This document shows positions 1-8,155 of a DNA stretch of 64,000 bases, piece by piece. Numbering within the stretch: position 1 is the first letter of the stretch; every line of letters begins with the position of its first letter. The stretch is from the NCBI RefSeq assembly GCF_034047335.1, contig NZ_CP139137.1, positions 2,356,001 through 2,420,000 of the forward strand, in the 5' to 3' direction. The DNA is from Chryseobacterium sp. JJR-5R. Its GTDB lineage: Bacteria > Bacteroidota > Bacteroidia > Flavobacteriales > Weeksellaceae. A program made the translations under genes and the position numbers. The notes under the pieces are model-generated. The model saw only the letters and a program-made list of their open reading frames with translations. It was not told the origin of the DNA and ran no database searches.

Positions 1-1
1 T

Positions 2-2689
2 GAATTAGCTGTTTTAAATAAAGCTCTGGAAGAAATCGGGAATTATAAACTTGAAGATCCGGCCCATCCTGGGCAGACTTCTTTTGTAAAACCGCAGGAC
101 CGTATTTCCCCCTCTTCCGTTTATTACTGCCCGATGGAATGCGAAGGTGATAAAGTGTATTTCCGGCAGGGGGAAAGATGCCCGGTCTGCAACATGTACC
201 TGGTGCCCGTTGAAGAAAAACACACACAGGACCCTAATTACCAACCTGCTTACTCATCAGCCCATCTCCCTGAAAATTTCAAAGACCATATCGGCAGCTA
301 TTACTGCCCGATGTTTTGTGAAAAGGACAAAGTATATGAAGAAAAAGGTGACTGTCCGGTTTGCCATATGCACCTGGAACCGATTACGGAAGAGCTGGTT
401 AAAAACGCGGAAACCCATGCCCATGCCCATCATAGCCATCATCACGAAGCTCCTAAAGTTACCGATGAAATGGCCGGGAAATACTATTGCCCGATGTATT
501 GTGAAGGCGACAGAGTTTACGACAGCAATGTAGGATGCCCGGTATGCGGGATGGACCTGGTAAAATACCCGGAAAAGAAGACGGCAACCTATACCTGCCC
601 GATGCACCCCGAAATCATTATACATGAACCCGGGGACTGCCCTGTCTGCGGGATGGATCTGGTAAGGATGCCTGATAAAAATGAAGATGAAGACGAAACA
701 TATCAGATCTTAAGAAAAAAGTTCATCGTTTCACTGGTTTTTACCGTTCCTGTTTTTATTCTTTCAATGGGCGGGATGATGCTGGATTTCCCGTTTTCAC
801 ATGAGCTGCAGGGGCTTTTTGAACTGGTTTTAACGCTTCCCGTTTTGTTTTATTCAGGCTGGTTCCTGATCAGAAGGGGCTGGGTATCTTTCAAGACTAT
901 GAACCTGAACATGTTCAGTTTGATCATTTTAGGAGTGGCTGCCGCGTTTATTTTCAGTATCGCTGCGCTTGCTTTCCCGGATATGATTCCGCATGAAATC
1001 AGGGGGCATAATCACGGGGTCCCGTTGTATTTCGAGGCGGTCTGTGTAATTTTAACCCTGGTGATTCTGGGCCAGTTGATGGAAGCCCTTGCCCATAAAA
1101 AAACAGGGAACGCCATCCGTGAACTCATGAATTTATCCCCTGATGAAGCAACCCTCCTGATTAACGGGGAAGAAAAAAAAGTACTGATCACCCAGGTAAA
1201 AGCCGGTGATTTATTAAAAGTAAAACCGGGTGAAAAAATTCCGGTGGACGGGCATATTACGGAAGGGACTTCCAATGTGGACGAAAGCATGATTACAGGC
1301 GAACCGGTACCTGTTGAGAAAAGTATCAATAATAAGGTTTCGGCGGGAACCATCAACGGCAATCAGGTGTTTATCATGAAAGCTGAAAAAGTAGGCGATG
1401 AAACCTTACTTTCCCAGATTATCAGGCTGGTCAATGAAGCGAGCCGGAGCAAAGCCCCGATCCAGAAACTCACGGATAAAGTAGCAAAAATATTTGTCCC
1501 TGCGGTTATTTTAACTGCTGCAGCCACCTTTATCATCTGGCAGTTTTTCGGTCCTGAAGGCAAAAGAAGCCTGTTTGCTTTTGTAAATGCCGTTGCCGTA
1601 TTAATTGTTGCCTGCCCGTGTGCATTAGGTCTGGCTACTCCGATGTCTCTAATGGTGGGAATCGGTAAAGGAGCCAAAAACGGCATCCTCATCAAAAATG
1701 CGGAAGCACTTGAACAGATGAACAAGGTAAATGTTTTGATTACCGATAAGACCGGAACCCTGACCGAAGGAAAGCCTTCCGTAGAGCATATTGAAACCGT
1801 TCAGGAAGACCGCGCTCTGATCCTGCAGCTGGCATTTTCATTAAACCGGAACTCAGAACACCCTCTGTCGGGCGCCGTGATCAGAAAAGCACAGGATGAA
1901 AATATTCCCCCGTTAAAAACAGAAGGTTTTGAAAACATTTCCGGAAAAGGAATAAAAGGAAACATCGGTGAAGAAACGGTTTATCTGGGCAATGAAAGCA
2001 TGTTGACGGTCTATCATATCTCCATTCCTGAGAATTTAAAAAAGAAAGCAGTTGAAATCCAGTCAAAAGCCCATACCATTTCATATGTAGCGCAGGGAAA
2101 TGAAGTACTGGGCTTTATCAGCTTTACCGATAAGATCAAGGAAAGCTCTAAAAAGGCCGTTAAGCGGCTTTTCGACGAAGGCATTGAAGTCATCATGCTG
2201 ACCGGAGATAATGAACATACGGCAAAAGCAGTCGCAGATGAACTGGGAATCAGGAATTTTAAAGCGAACTGCCTTCCTGAAGACAAGTTAAATGAGGTCA
2301 AAAGGCTGCAGCAGGAAGGAAAAATTGTGGCAATGACCGGTGACGGAATCAACGACTCCCCTGCTTTGGCCCAGGCCAATATCGGTATTGCGATGGGAAC
2401 CGGAACCGGCGTGGCCATCGAAAGTTCGGAAATTACCCTGTTGAAAGGTGACCTTTCCGGCATTGCGAAAGCACGGCTTTTAAGTGAAAAGCTCCTGAAG
2501 AATATCAGGGAAAACCTGTTCTTTGCTTTCATTTACAATGTATTGGGCATGCCGGTTGCGGCAGGCTTATTGTATCCTTTTTTCGGAATTTTACTGTCCC
2601 CGATGATCGCGGCAGCGGCCATGAGCTTCAGTTCCCTGTCGGTGATTCTGAATTCTCTGCGGCTGAATTCCGTTAACCTAAGCAAATAA
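2..2689 (+). CDS. copA: Copper-type P1B ATPase, 5' end cut by window
   Basis: Heavy-metal-exporting P1B ATPase of the inner membrane, expected to pump Cu(I) out of the cytoplasm. The reading frame is open from base 2, so the true start lies before the window; the first visible residues (LNKALEEIGNYKL) look like the end of an HMA domain. Four short heavy-metal-binding modules follow, each starting Y(Y/T)CPM and ending CPVC.M, at about 122, 299, 482 and 590. A His-rich linker (about 410-450) separates modules two and three. Catalytic signatures are visible: the CPC metal-site motif near 1613, DKTGT phosphorylation motif near 1745, SEHPLSGA nucleotide-binding motif near 1855 and TGDGINDSP near 2337. 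The DUF72 gene follows after 4 bases. Substrate Cu versus Ag cannot be told from sequence. Confidence 0.93.
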   Translation, partial: ELAVLNKALEEIGNYKLEDPAHPGQTSFVKPQDRISPSSVYYCPMECEGDKVYFRQGERCPVCNMYLVPVEEKHTQDPNYQPAYSSAHLPENFKDHIGSYYCPMFCEKDKVYEEKGDCPVCHMHLEPITEELVKNAETHAHAHHSHHHEAPKVTDEMAGKYYCPMYCEGDRVYDSNVGCPVCGMDLVKYPEKKTATYTCPMHPEIIIHEPGDCPVCGMDLVRMPDKNEDEDETYQILRKKFIVSLVFTVPVFILSMGGMMLDFPFSHELQGLFELVLTLPVLFYSGWFLIRRGWVSFKTMNLNMFSLIILGVAAAFIFSIAALAFPDMIPHEIRGHNHGVPLYFEAVCVILTLVILGQLMEALAHKKTGNAIRELMNLSPDEATLLINGEEKKVLITQVKAGDLLKVKPGEKIPVDGHITEGTSNVDESMITGEPVPVEKSINNKVSAGTINGNQVFIMKAEKVGDETLLSQIIRLVNEASRSKAPIQKLTDKVAKIFVPAVILTAAATFIIWQFFGPEGKRSLFAFVNAVAVLIVACPCALGLATPMSLMVGIGKGAKNGILIKNAEALEQMNKVNVLITDKTGTLTEGKPSVEHIETVQEDRALILQLAFSLNRNSEHPLSGAVIRKAQDENIPPLKTEGFENISGKGIKGNIGEETVYLGNESMLTVYHISIPENLKKKAVEIQSKAHTISYVAQGNEVLGFISFTDKIKESSKKAVKRLFDEGIEVIMLTGDNEHTAKAVADELGIRNFKANCLPEDKLNEVKRLQQEGKIVAMTGDGINDSPALAQANIGIAMGTGTGVAIESSEITLLKGDLSGIAKARLLSEKLLKNIRENLFFAFIYNVLGMPVAAGLLYPFFGILLSPMIAAAAMSFSSLSVILNSLRLNSVNLSK

Positions 2690-2693
2690 AATC

Positions 2694-3428
2694 ATGGAAA
2701 AGGAAAATTTGTATATCGGATGTTCAGGTTTTTACAATAGCGACTGGAAAGGATCACTGTATCCGGAAGATGCCAAAAACAAAGACTTCCTGACATTATA
2801 TTCCCAGGCGTTCAACTGCGTGGAAATCAATTCTACCTTTTACAGAAAACCAACGGCTAAAACGCTCCTGAAATGGACCGGGGAAACGCCTGATGATTTC
2901 CGGTTTTTCATCAAAATCCCCAAAACCATCTCCCATGAGAAAAGACTTGAAGGCTGCAGGGAAGAAATTTCGGAGTTCTGCCTTCATATTCAGGAACACC
3001 TGAAAGAAAAACTCTCCGGATTCCTGTACCAGTTTCCGCCTTCATTTAAGAACACGCCCGAAAATATTGATTTGATTGTTAATAATCTCGATTTCAATTA
3101 TCTCAATGTTATCGAATTTCGCCATGAATCCTGGTGGCGGGATGAAATTCTTAATCTTTTTAAAGACCACCAGATTGTTTTTTCAGGCGTAAGTTTCCCC
3201 GGTAACCTTCCTGAAGATGTGGTGGTGAATCATCCCGGAATTTTATATTACAGGCTGCACGGAACTCCTGTTCTCTACAAATCAGAATACAGTGATGAGT
3301 TCATTGGGCGCCTGGCTGAAAAAATCAGAACAGGCGATCACCAAGCCTTTGTTTTTTTCAATAACACCTGGGGTACGGCAGCGGTTAAAAACGCGCTTTA
3401 CCTGAAAGAAATTGTTGGTCAGCCCTGA
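2694..3428 (+). CDS. DUF72 (YecE-like) family protein
   Basis: A 244-residue protein of the DUF72/YecE family, a TIM-barrel family whose biochemical role is not settled. The family signature is visible at the N-terminus (YIGCSGFYNSDWKG) with the ensuing E-I-N-S-T-F-Y block, the internal FRHESWW block and the C-terminal FVFFNNTW block (all typical of DUF72). It starts 4 bases after the P-type ATPase stop and is probably co-transcribed with it, but nothing in the sequence links the functions. Start ATG is the first in frame and matches the family's N-terminus. Confidence 0.9.
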   Translation: MEKENLYIGCSGFYNSDWKGSLYPEDAKNKDFLTLYSQAFNCVEINSTFYRKPTAKTLLKWTGETPDDFRFFIKIPKTISHEKRLEGCREEISEFCLHIQEHLKEKLSGFLYQFPPSFKNTPENIDLIVNNLDFNYLNVIEFRHESWWRDEILNLFKDHQIVFSGVSFPGNLPEDVVVNHPGILYYRLHGTPVLYKSEYSDEFIGRLAEKIRTGDHQAFVFFNNTWGTAAVKNALYLKEIVGQP

Positions 3429-3489
3429 TAAATATATATTCCAGATCCAGTATTATTGTTTTATGCTTTAAATTTCAGAAATTTGCCTT

Positions 3490-4149
3490 ATGAATATTCA
3501 GGAAAATTACAATGATATAAAAAAACAGCTGCCGGAACATGTACAGCTGGTTGCCGTCTCAAAAACACACCCCGTTTCAGCGATCCAGGACGTATATGAT
3601 CTCGGACAAAGGATTTTCGGCGAAAACAAGGTGCAGGAACTTACGGAGAAACATCCGCTTCTTCCCAAAGATATCCAGTGGCATATCATCGGGCATCTGC
3701 AGACAAATAAAGTAAAGTATATTGCTGAATTTGTGGACACCATCCAAAGTGTGGATTCTGAAAAGCTGGTCAGGGAGATCAGTAAGGAAGCAGCGAAGCA
3801 CAACCGGACGATTAAGCTGTTACTTCAGGTAAAAATTGCTGAAGAGGAAAGCAAATTCGGGCTGGAACCTGCCGAAGCAAGGGAGATTTTCAGCAAGTAC
3901 CTTCAGGATGAATTTTCAAACATTGAAATCACAGGACTGATGGGCATGGCTACTTTTACGGACGATAAAGAACAGTTAAGAAATGAGTTCCTTACATTAA
4001 AACATCTTTTTGACGAATTTTGTCAGCTTAAACCCCTTGAAACATTGTCCATGGGAATGAGTGACGATTTCCCTGTTGCGGTTGAATGTGGTGCCAATTC
4101 AGTGCGTGTAGGATCCGCTATTTTCGGGCAGCGGGATTATTCAAAATAG
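3490..4149 (+). CDS. yggS: YggS/PLPBP-type PLP homeostasis protein
   Basis: A 219-residue single-domain PLP-binding protein of the YggS/PROSC family, which helps maintain vitamin B6 and amino-acid pools rather than acting as an enzyme. The PLP lysine block is visible as LVAVSKTHP (about residues 19-27). Other family blocks are FGENKVQEL, WHIIGHLQTNK and the C-terminal phosphate-binding stretch LSMGMSDDF plus VRVGSAIFG. Length is normal for the family. It precedes the sigma-54 response regulator but a promoter-like element lies between them. Confidence 0.95.
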   Translation: MNIQENYNDIKKQLPEHVQLVAVSKTHPVSAIQDVYDLGQRIFGENKVQELTEKHPLLPKDIQWHIIGHLQTNKVKYIAEFVDTIQSVDSEKLVREISKEAAKHNRTIKLLLQVKIAEEESKFGLEPAEAREIFSKYLQDEFSNIEITGLMGMATFTDDKEQLRNEFLTLKHLFDEFCQLKPLETLSMGMSDDFPVAVECGANSVRVGSAIFGQRDYSK

Positions 4150-4168
4150 AATCATTTAGGTATAGTTT

Positions 4169-4201
4169 TTGCTAATAATTCAATCAAAAAATCTAAATTT
4201 G
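4169..4201 (+). promoter_or_regulatory. Bacteroidota-type promoter of the sigma-54 activator gene
   Basis: TTG at 4169-4171 and TAAATTTG at 4194-4201 match the Bacteroidota consensus TTG / TAnnTTTG with a 22-base spacer. The -7 element ends 5 bases before the ATG at 4207, so the transcript would begin at or within a few bases of the start codon (leaderless or nearly so). This is a motif call only. Confidence 0.6.
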
Positions 4202-4206
4202 CAACT

Positions 4207-5391
4207 ATGCAAAAAATCCTTATTGTAGAAGACGAAAAAGCAATTTCAGGAGTACTCCAAAGTATCCTATCCGACGAACTTACTGAATACGAATTTATCA
4301 TCGCTGAAGATGGCCTTGAAGGCTACAAACAAATAGAAAAAGAAGATTTTGCCCTGGTAATTTCTGATATTAAAATGCCTAAAGTTTCGGGGACCGAGCT
4401 TCTGAAACAGAGTTTGGCTTTAAAACCGGAATCTACTTTCATTATGATTTCAGGCCATGCGGATATTGATTCTGCGGTTTCCTGCCTGAGGGACGGTGCC
4501 TATGATTTTATCTCTAAGCCTATCGATATCAACAGACTGATTACGAGCGTAAAAAATGCGCTGGCTAAAGAGCACCTGAAAAAAGAAAACAAAAACCTTC
4601 AGACGGAAAACAAGACCCTGAAAAAAAAGGTCAATAAAAAATACCAGATGATCGGCGAATCGGCAGGTTTGAAGAAAATCCAGGATATGATTGAAAAAGT
4701 TGCGGCTTCCGATGCAAGGGTTTTGATTACAGGCCCGAACGGTGCAGGAAAAGAACTGGTAGCCCATGCCATCCATAACCAGAGCGACCGCGCAAGAGGC
4801 CCGATGATTGAGGTTAACTGTGCTGCGATCCCTTCAGAGCTGATTGAATCTGAATTGTTCGGACACGTAAAAGGGTCTTTTACAGGAGCCATTAAGGATA
4901 AGCAGGGAAAATTTGAACAGGCCAACGGAGGCACGATATTCCTTGACGAGATTGGTGATATGAGTTTGATTGCCCAGGCAAAAGTATTAAGGGCTTTACA
5001 GGAAAGCAAAGTTTCCCCTGTAGGAAGCGATAAAGAAATTAAAGTGGATGTAAGGGTGCTTGCAGCTACCAACAAAAATATGCAGAAGGAAATTGAAGCC
5101 GGAAGATTCAGGGAAGACCTTTACCACAGGCTTTCTGTTATTGAAATCTATGTACCTTCCCTGGATGAAAGAAAAGAAGATATTGCCTTGCTGGTAGATC
5201 ATTTCTCCGGAGTAATTGCTGATGAGCACGGTACGGCTGTAAAAAAATTCGATGATAAAGCGGTTGAATCATTGAAAGCACTTTCCTGGACCGGAAATGT
5301 CAGAGAATTGAGAAATGTGGTGGAAAGGCTGATTATTTTAGGAGGAAATACTGTTTCTGCCGATGATGTCGCAAGTTTTGTAAGGAAATAA
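4207..5391 (+). CDS. Sigma-54-dependent response regulator lacking the HTH domain
   Basis: A 394-residue NtrC-class response regulator. Residues 1-118 form a receiver domain with phospho-acceptor D54 (VISDIKMP) and conserved K104. The AAA+ activator domain follows: Walker A GPNGAGKE at 176-183, sigma-54 contact loop GSFTGA at 223-228 (a GAFTGA variant), Walker B TIFLDEIG at 243-250 and an arginine-finger region RFREDLYHRL. The protein ends at VSADDVASFVRK, just after the AAA+ lid, where family members of 450-480 residues carry a Fis-type DNA-binding helix-turn-helix. That domain is absent, and a rho-independent terminator follows directly. Such a protein could act from solution on sigma-54 holoenzyme. 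No partner histidine kinase is adjacent. Confidence 0.92.
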   Translation: MQKILIVEDEKAISGVLQSILSDELTEYEFIIAEDGLEGYKQIEKEDFALVISDIKMPKVSGTELLKQSLALKPESTFIMISGHADIDSAVSCLRDGAYDFISKPIDINRLITSVKNALAKEHLKKENKNLQTENKTLKKKVNKKYQMIGESAGLKKIQDMIEKVAASDARVLITGPNGAGKELVAHAIHNQSDRARGPMIEVNCAAIPSELIESELFGHVKGSFTGAIKDKQGKFEQANGGTIFLDEIGDMSLIAQAKVLRALQESKVSPVGSDKEIKVDVRVLAATNKNMQKEIEAGRFREDLYHRLSVIEIYVPSLDERKEDIALLVDHFSGVIADEHGTAVKKFDDKAVESLKALSWTGNVRELRNVVERLIILGGNTVSADDVASFVRK

Positions 5392-5420
5392 ATAATGTAA
5401 TTATTACTTTAATAAATTAT

Positions 5421-5457
5421 AAAAATTGCAGTATCACTGATTACTGCAATTTTTTTT
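5421..5457 (+). terminator. Rho-independent terminator after the response regulator
   Basis: Inverted repeat ATTGCAGTA (5425-5433) and TACTGCAAT (5442-5450) with an 8-base loop, followed by a run of T to 5457. It follows the stop codon by about 30 bases. Confidence 0.85.
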
Positions 5458-5628
5458 GTGTTATGCATAATTAAAAAACCGGTAATGTAAAACGGATCGG
5501 GATTACGTTCAATCATTATATCTTTAATGATTTAATTCATTGTAATACCAAAACTGGTCTTAGCCCTCGCTGACATGTTGTTTTTAATCCAATACAATCA
5601 AAAAAGAAAAACTGAACAATAAACTGTT

Positions 5629-6990
5629 ATGAGATTTTTACATAAAAACTATACCAAAGAATGCCTTACGCTGGCGCTTCCCGTGATGCTGACCCAGGTC
5701 GGCCAGGTATCGGTAAACCTTTTTGACAATATCATTGTCGGGAGATTACTGGGAGCAGATGCCCTGGCTTCCGTTTCATTGGGAAATGCGGTATTTTTTT
5801 CCATATTCGTGCTGGCTTTGGGATTTTCATTTGCCATTCCGCCGCTGGTATCAGAAGCCCATTCAAAACAGGACCATAAAACCATCAACTCGGTTTTCAG
5901 TCACGGGTTCATCATCAATATGACCGTCGGGATCCTGCTGATGGGAATCCTGCTTCTGGCCATGCCCCTGCTCTACCATTCCGGGCAGCCTGCGAAAATC
6001 ATTCCTGATACGGTTGATTTCTTAACGATCATGGCCATCAGCATTGTTCCGTTTATGGCCTTTCAGACCCTCAGGGAAGTTTCGGAAGGATTATCTTATA
6101 CGATTGGTGTGACCAAAGCTACTATTATTGCCAACATCATTAATATTGTACTGAATTATGTTTTTATCAAAGGCCTCTTCGGATTCCCGGAAATGGGCGT
6201 AAAGGGCTCGGCGCTGGCAGGTCTGATCGCCAGGGTTTTTATGGTAATCTTCCTGTATTTTGTCCTTTTACATGAAAAGAAAACGAGGCAGTATATTAAA
6301 GATTTTTCATTGAAAGTAGCGGTTTTTTCAAAACAGATGTTTGAGAAGATGATCCGTTTGGGACTGCCTACGGCACTGCAGATGTTTTTTGAAGTAACGG
6401 CATTCGCAGGAGCCGCATTTATATGCGGACTGATCTCGGCCCACGATATTGCCTCCCACCAGATTGCTTTAAGCATGGCTTCCTTTACCTTTAATTTATG
6501 CATCGGGTTCAGTGTGGCTTCTACGGTGATGATCGGCAGGAAACTGGGCGAGAGAAACTTTACGGAACTGAGAAAAGTAGGGATCAACAACCTGAAAATT
6601 GCTTTCATTTTTATGTGCATCTGCGGACTGCTTTTTATCATCGGGCGCAATATCCTCCCTGCTTTCTTTACGAAAAAAGAGGAGGTTGAAGTGATTACCC
6701 TGGCCTCGAAACTGATGATTATTGCCGCTTTATTCCAGCTGTCTGACGGGATCCAGGTAACGGCGCTGGGAACATTGAGAGGCTTACAGGATGTGAAGAT
6801 CCCTTCCATTTATACTTTTATTGCCTACTGGCTCATCACCATCCCTCTGGGTTATTTCTTGTGTGTTACCCTGAATATGGGCGCTTTCGGGATGTGGATC
6901 GCATTAGGGCTGGGCCTTACCATTTCTGCCGTGATGCTGGTCAAACGGTTTCTGAACCTGTCTGCAAAAAGAATTACGCAGAATATATAA
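5629..6990 (+). CDS. MATE family multidrug/Na+ antiporter
   Basis: A 453-residue integral membrane protein of the MATE family, exporting organic cations or drugs in exchange for Na+ or H+. Twelve hydrophobic segments are spread over the length. Family blocks visible are LTLALPVMLTQVGQ at the N-terminus, FDNIIVGRLLGADALA (helix 1-2), RLGLPTALQM at the start of the second half (about residue 243) and the GLQDVKIP loop. It is most like the NorM/DinF-type branch. The upstream 237 bases hold only the preceding terminator; no clear promoter motif was seen. Confidence 0.93.
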   Translation: MRFLHKNYTKECLTLALPVMLTQVGQVSVNLFDNIIVGRLLGADALASVSLGNAVFFSIFVLALGFSFAIPPLVSEAHSKQDHKTINSVFSHGFIINMTVGILLMGILLLAMPLLYHSGQPAKIIPDTVDFLTIMAISIVPFMAFQTLREVSEGLSYTIGVTKATIIANIINIVLNYVFIKGLFGFPEMGVKGSALAGLIARVFMVIFLYFVLLHEKKTRQYIKDFSLKVAVFSKQMFEKMIRLGLPTALQMFFEVTAFAGAAFICGLISAHDIASHQIALSMASFTFNLCIGFSVASTVMIGRKLGERNFTELRKVGINNLKIAFIFMCICGLLFIIGRNILPAFFTKKEEVEVITLASKLMIIAALFQLSDGIQVTALGTLRGLQDVKIPSIYTFIAYWLITIPLGYFLCVTLNMGAFGMWIALGLGLTISAVMLVKRFLNLSAKRITQNI

Positions 6991-6996
6991 TTGAAA

Positions 6997-7027
6997 AGGC
7001 GGTCACAAAAGACCGCTTATTTTTTTC
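6997..7027 (+). terminator. Terminator after the MATE gene
   Basis: GCGGTC (6999-7004) and GACCGC (7011-7016) form a stem around CACAAAA-type loop sequence, extended by a G-T and an A-T pair and followed by a T run (7020-7026). Confidence 0.8.
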
Positions 7028-7112
7028 TGTAAAGTTCAAGCCCGCTTCTGTACACCAGTATTTTCTTATTATCTTTATTTAAAACCTCCGATACGAAAAT
7101 ACCTATCACGGT

Positions 7113-7217
7113 ACCCTAATCTCAGCCCCGATTGAACGGCATGTCTGAGCTCTTTTTACCGCAGTGGCAGAAAGAAAGGCGTAAAAAAGCGAGTAGTGAA
7201 AGCGGGATTAAGCTCCA
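7113..7217 (+). ncRNA. Probable structured RNA, Flavo-1-like
   Basis: About 105 bases with the layout I associate with the Flavo-1 RNA class of Flavobacteriia: a 5' block with AGCCCCGAT (about 7124-7132), a variable hairpin, and a 3' block GCGGGATTAAGCTCC (7202-7216). The variable hairpin is visible: GCTCTTTTTACC (7149-7160) pairs with GGCGTAAAAAAGC (7178-7190) as a 10-base-pair stem with one bulged C. A terminator-like hairpin follows immediately. No protein-coding frame spans it. It lies between convergent genes (MATE plus strand, GNAT minus strand). The class assignment is from memory of its consensus and needs a covariance-model search; function of the class is unknown. Confidence 0.5.
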
Positions 7218-7257
7218 AAAAATAACGGATCAGAAAATCTGACATCAGTTATTTTTA
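7217..7257 (+). terminator. Terminator-like hairpin after the structured RNA
   Basis: AAAAAATAAC (7217-7226) pairs with GTTATTTTTA (7248-7257), enclosing a second small stem TCAG/CTGA (7230-7242). The A/T tails on both sides allow it to serve both the plus-strand RNA and the minus-strand GNAT gene that ends at 7283. Confidence 0.55.
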
Positions 7258-7282
7258 TGTGGATTTGTCAGGTACTCATCAC

Positions 7283-7786
7283 TCATCCTATCCTCTTTCC
7301 TAAGATAACCAGCGTGCGCTCTACCCCATCCAGCACCGCTACATCAGGAAACGTACCCCATGCTTCAAACCCGAAATGGCTGAACAGTTTTAAGCTTGGC
7401 TCATTGTGTAAAAAGATGAATCCCAGCAGTGTTTTCACACCAAATTTCCCGGCATTGCCAATACAGTATCCGAGTACCTGCCTGCCTAATCCTTTTCCGC
7501 GGCAGCTTTCATCCATGTAAATACTGACTTCCACAGTCCCGTTATAAGCAGGACGTCCGTAAAACGAAGAAAAGCTTACCCAGCCCAGCGTATTATCCTG
7601 TTTGTCTTCAACAATCCAGAGCGGGCGCGTTTCAGCGTTGTGCTCCCGGAACCACTGCACCCTGCTCTCTACAGAAACAGGTTCCGTATCGGCAGTCACC
7701 ATTCTTGACGGGACGGTTGAATTGTAAATTTCTACGATTTTAGGCAAGTCTTCAAAATCTGCATTTCTGAATTGTATTTCCTGCAT
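7283..7786 (-). CDS. GNAT family N-acetyltransferase
   Basis: A 167-residue GNAT acetyltransferase. The acetyl-CoA binding motif A is visible as SCRGKGLGRQVLGY (about residues 93-106), preceded by the beta-strand VEVSIYMDE. The overall layout (VQWFREHN, PLWIVED, GWVSFSSFYGRPAYNGTVEVSIY) resembles the phosphinothricin/methionine-sulfoximine acetyltransferase branch, so small amino-acid-like amines are plausible acceptors; the substrate is not determined. A -7 promoter element lies about 20 bases upstream. Confidence 0.9.
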   Translation of the reverse strand: MQEIQFRNADFEDLPKIVEIYNSTVPSRMVTADTEPVSVESRVQWFREHNAETRPLWIVEDKQDNTLGWVSFSSFYGRPAYNGTVEVSIYMDESCRGKGLGRQVLGYCIGNAGKFGVKTLLGFIFLHNEPSLKLFSHFGFEAWGTFPDVAVLDGVERTLVILGKRIG

Positions 7787-7806
7787 GGTATAATTACATC
7801 TTTCTG

Positions 7807-7814
7807 CAAAGATA
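7807..7814 (-). promoter_or_regulatory. -7 element upstream of the GNAT gene
   Basis: TATCTTTG on the minus strand matches TAnnTTTG and sits 20 bases ahead of the ATG. No TTG at the usual distance was seen, so the -33 part is weak. Confidence 0.45.
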
Positions 7815-8155
7815 AATGAAGATTTTTTTAAAACTGACAGGAATTGCCTGATCTTCCTTAATTTTTAAAAGTTATTGATGATGATTTCTGACATTTTTAA
7901 ATTTCAACACACTATGACATCCGGTGAATCCTTAGTTCAAATTTTCCGGCTTTTTTATCAGGCAATAAAAACATGCTGACAGTGAAATATTTCATTAATT
8001 ATTGAAAAAATATTTTTTTATTGAAATTTTCTGCATACATTAGCATTGTTGAAAAATTAAACAAAATCCATTTAGCCTGTAATATTTATAAATATTAAGC
8101 TGATTGAATATATATTTAATATCATATTTTTCTAACAAACAAATAATTAATAACC
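7815..8155. other. AT-rich divergent intergenic region
   Basis: About 340 very AT-rich bases between the divergent GNAT and the T9SS cargo gene. It must carry the promoter of the cargo gene, but no TAnnTTTG element was found near its start. Several A/T runs (for example around 8005-8030) could give intrinsic curvature. No open frame or strong hairpin stands out. Confidence 0.5.
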
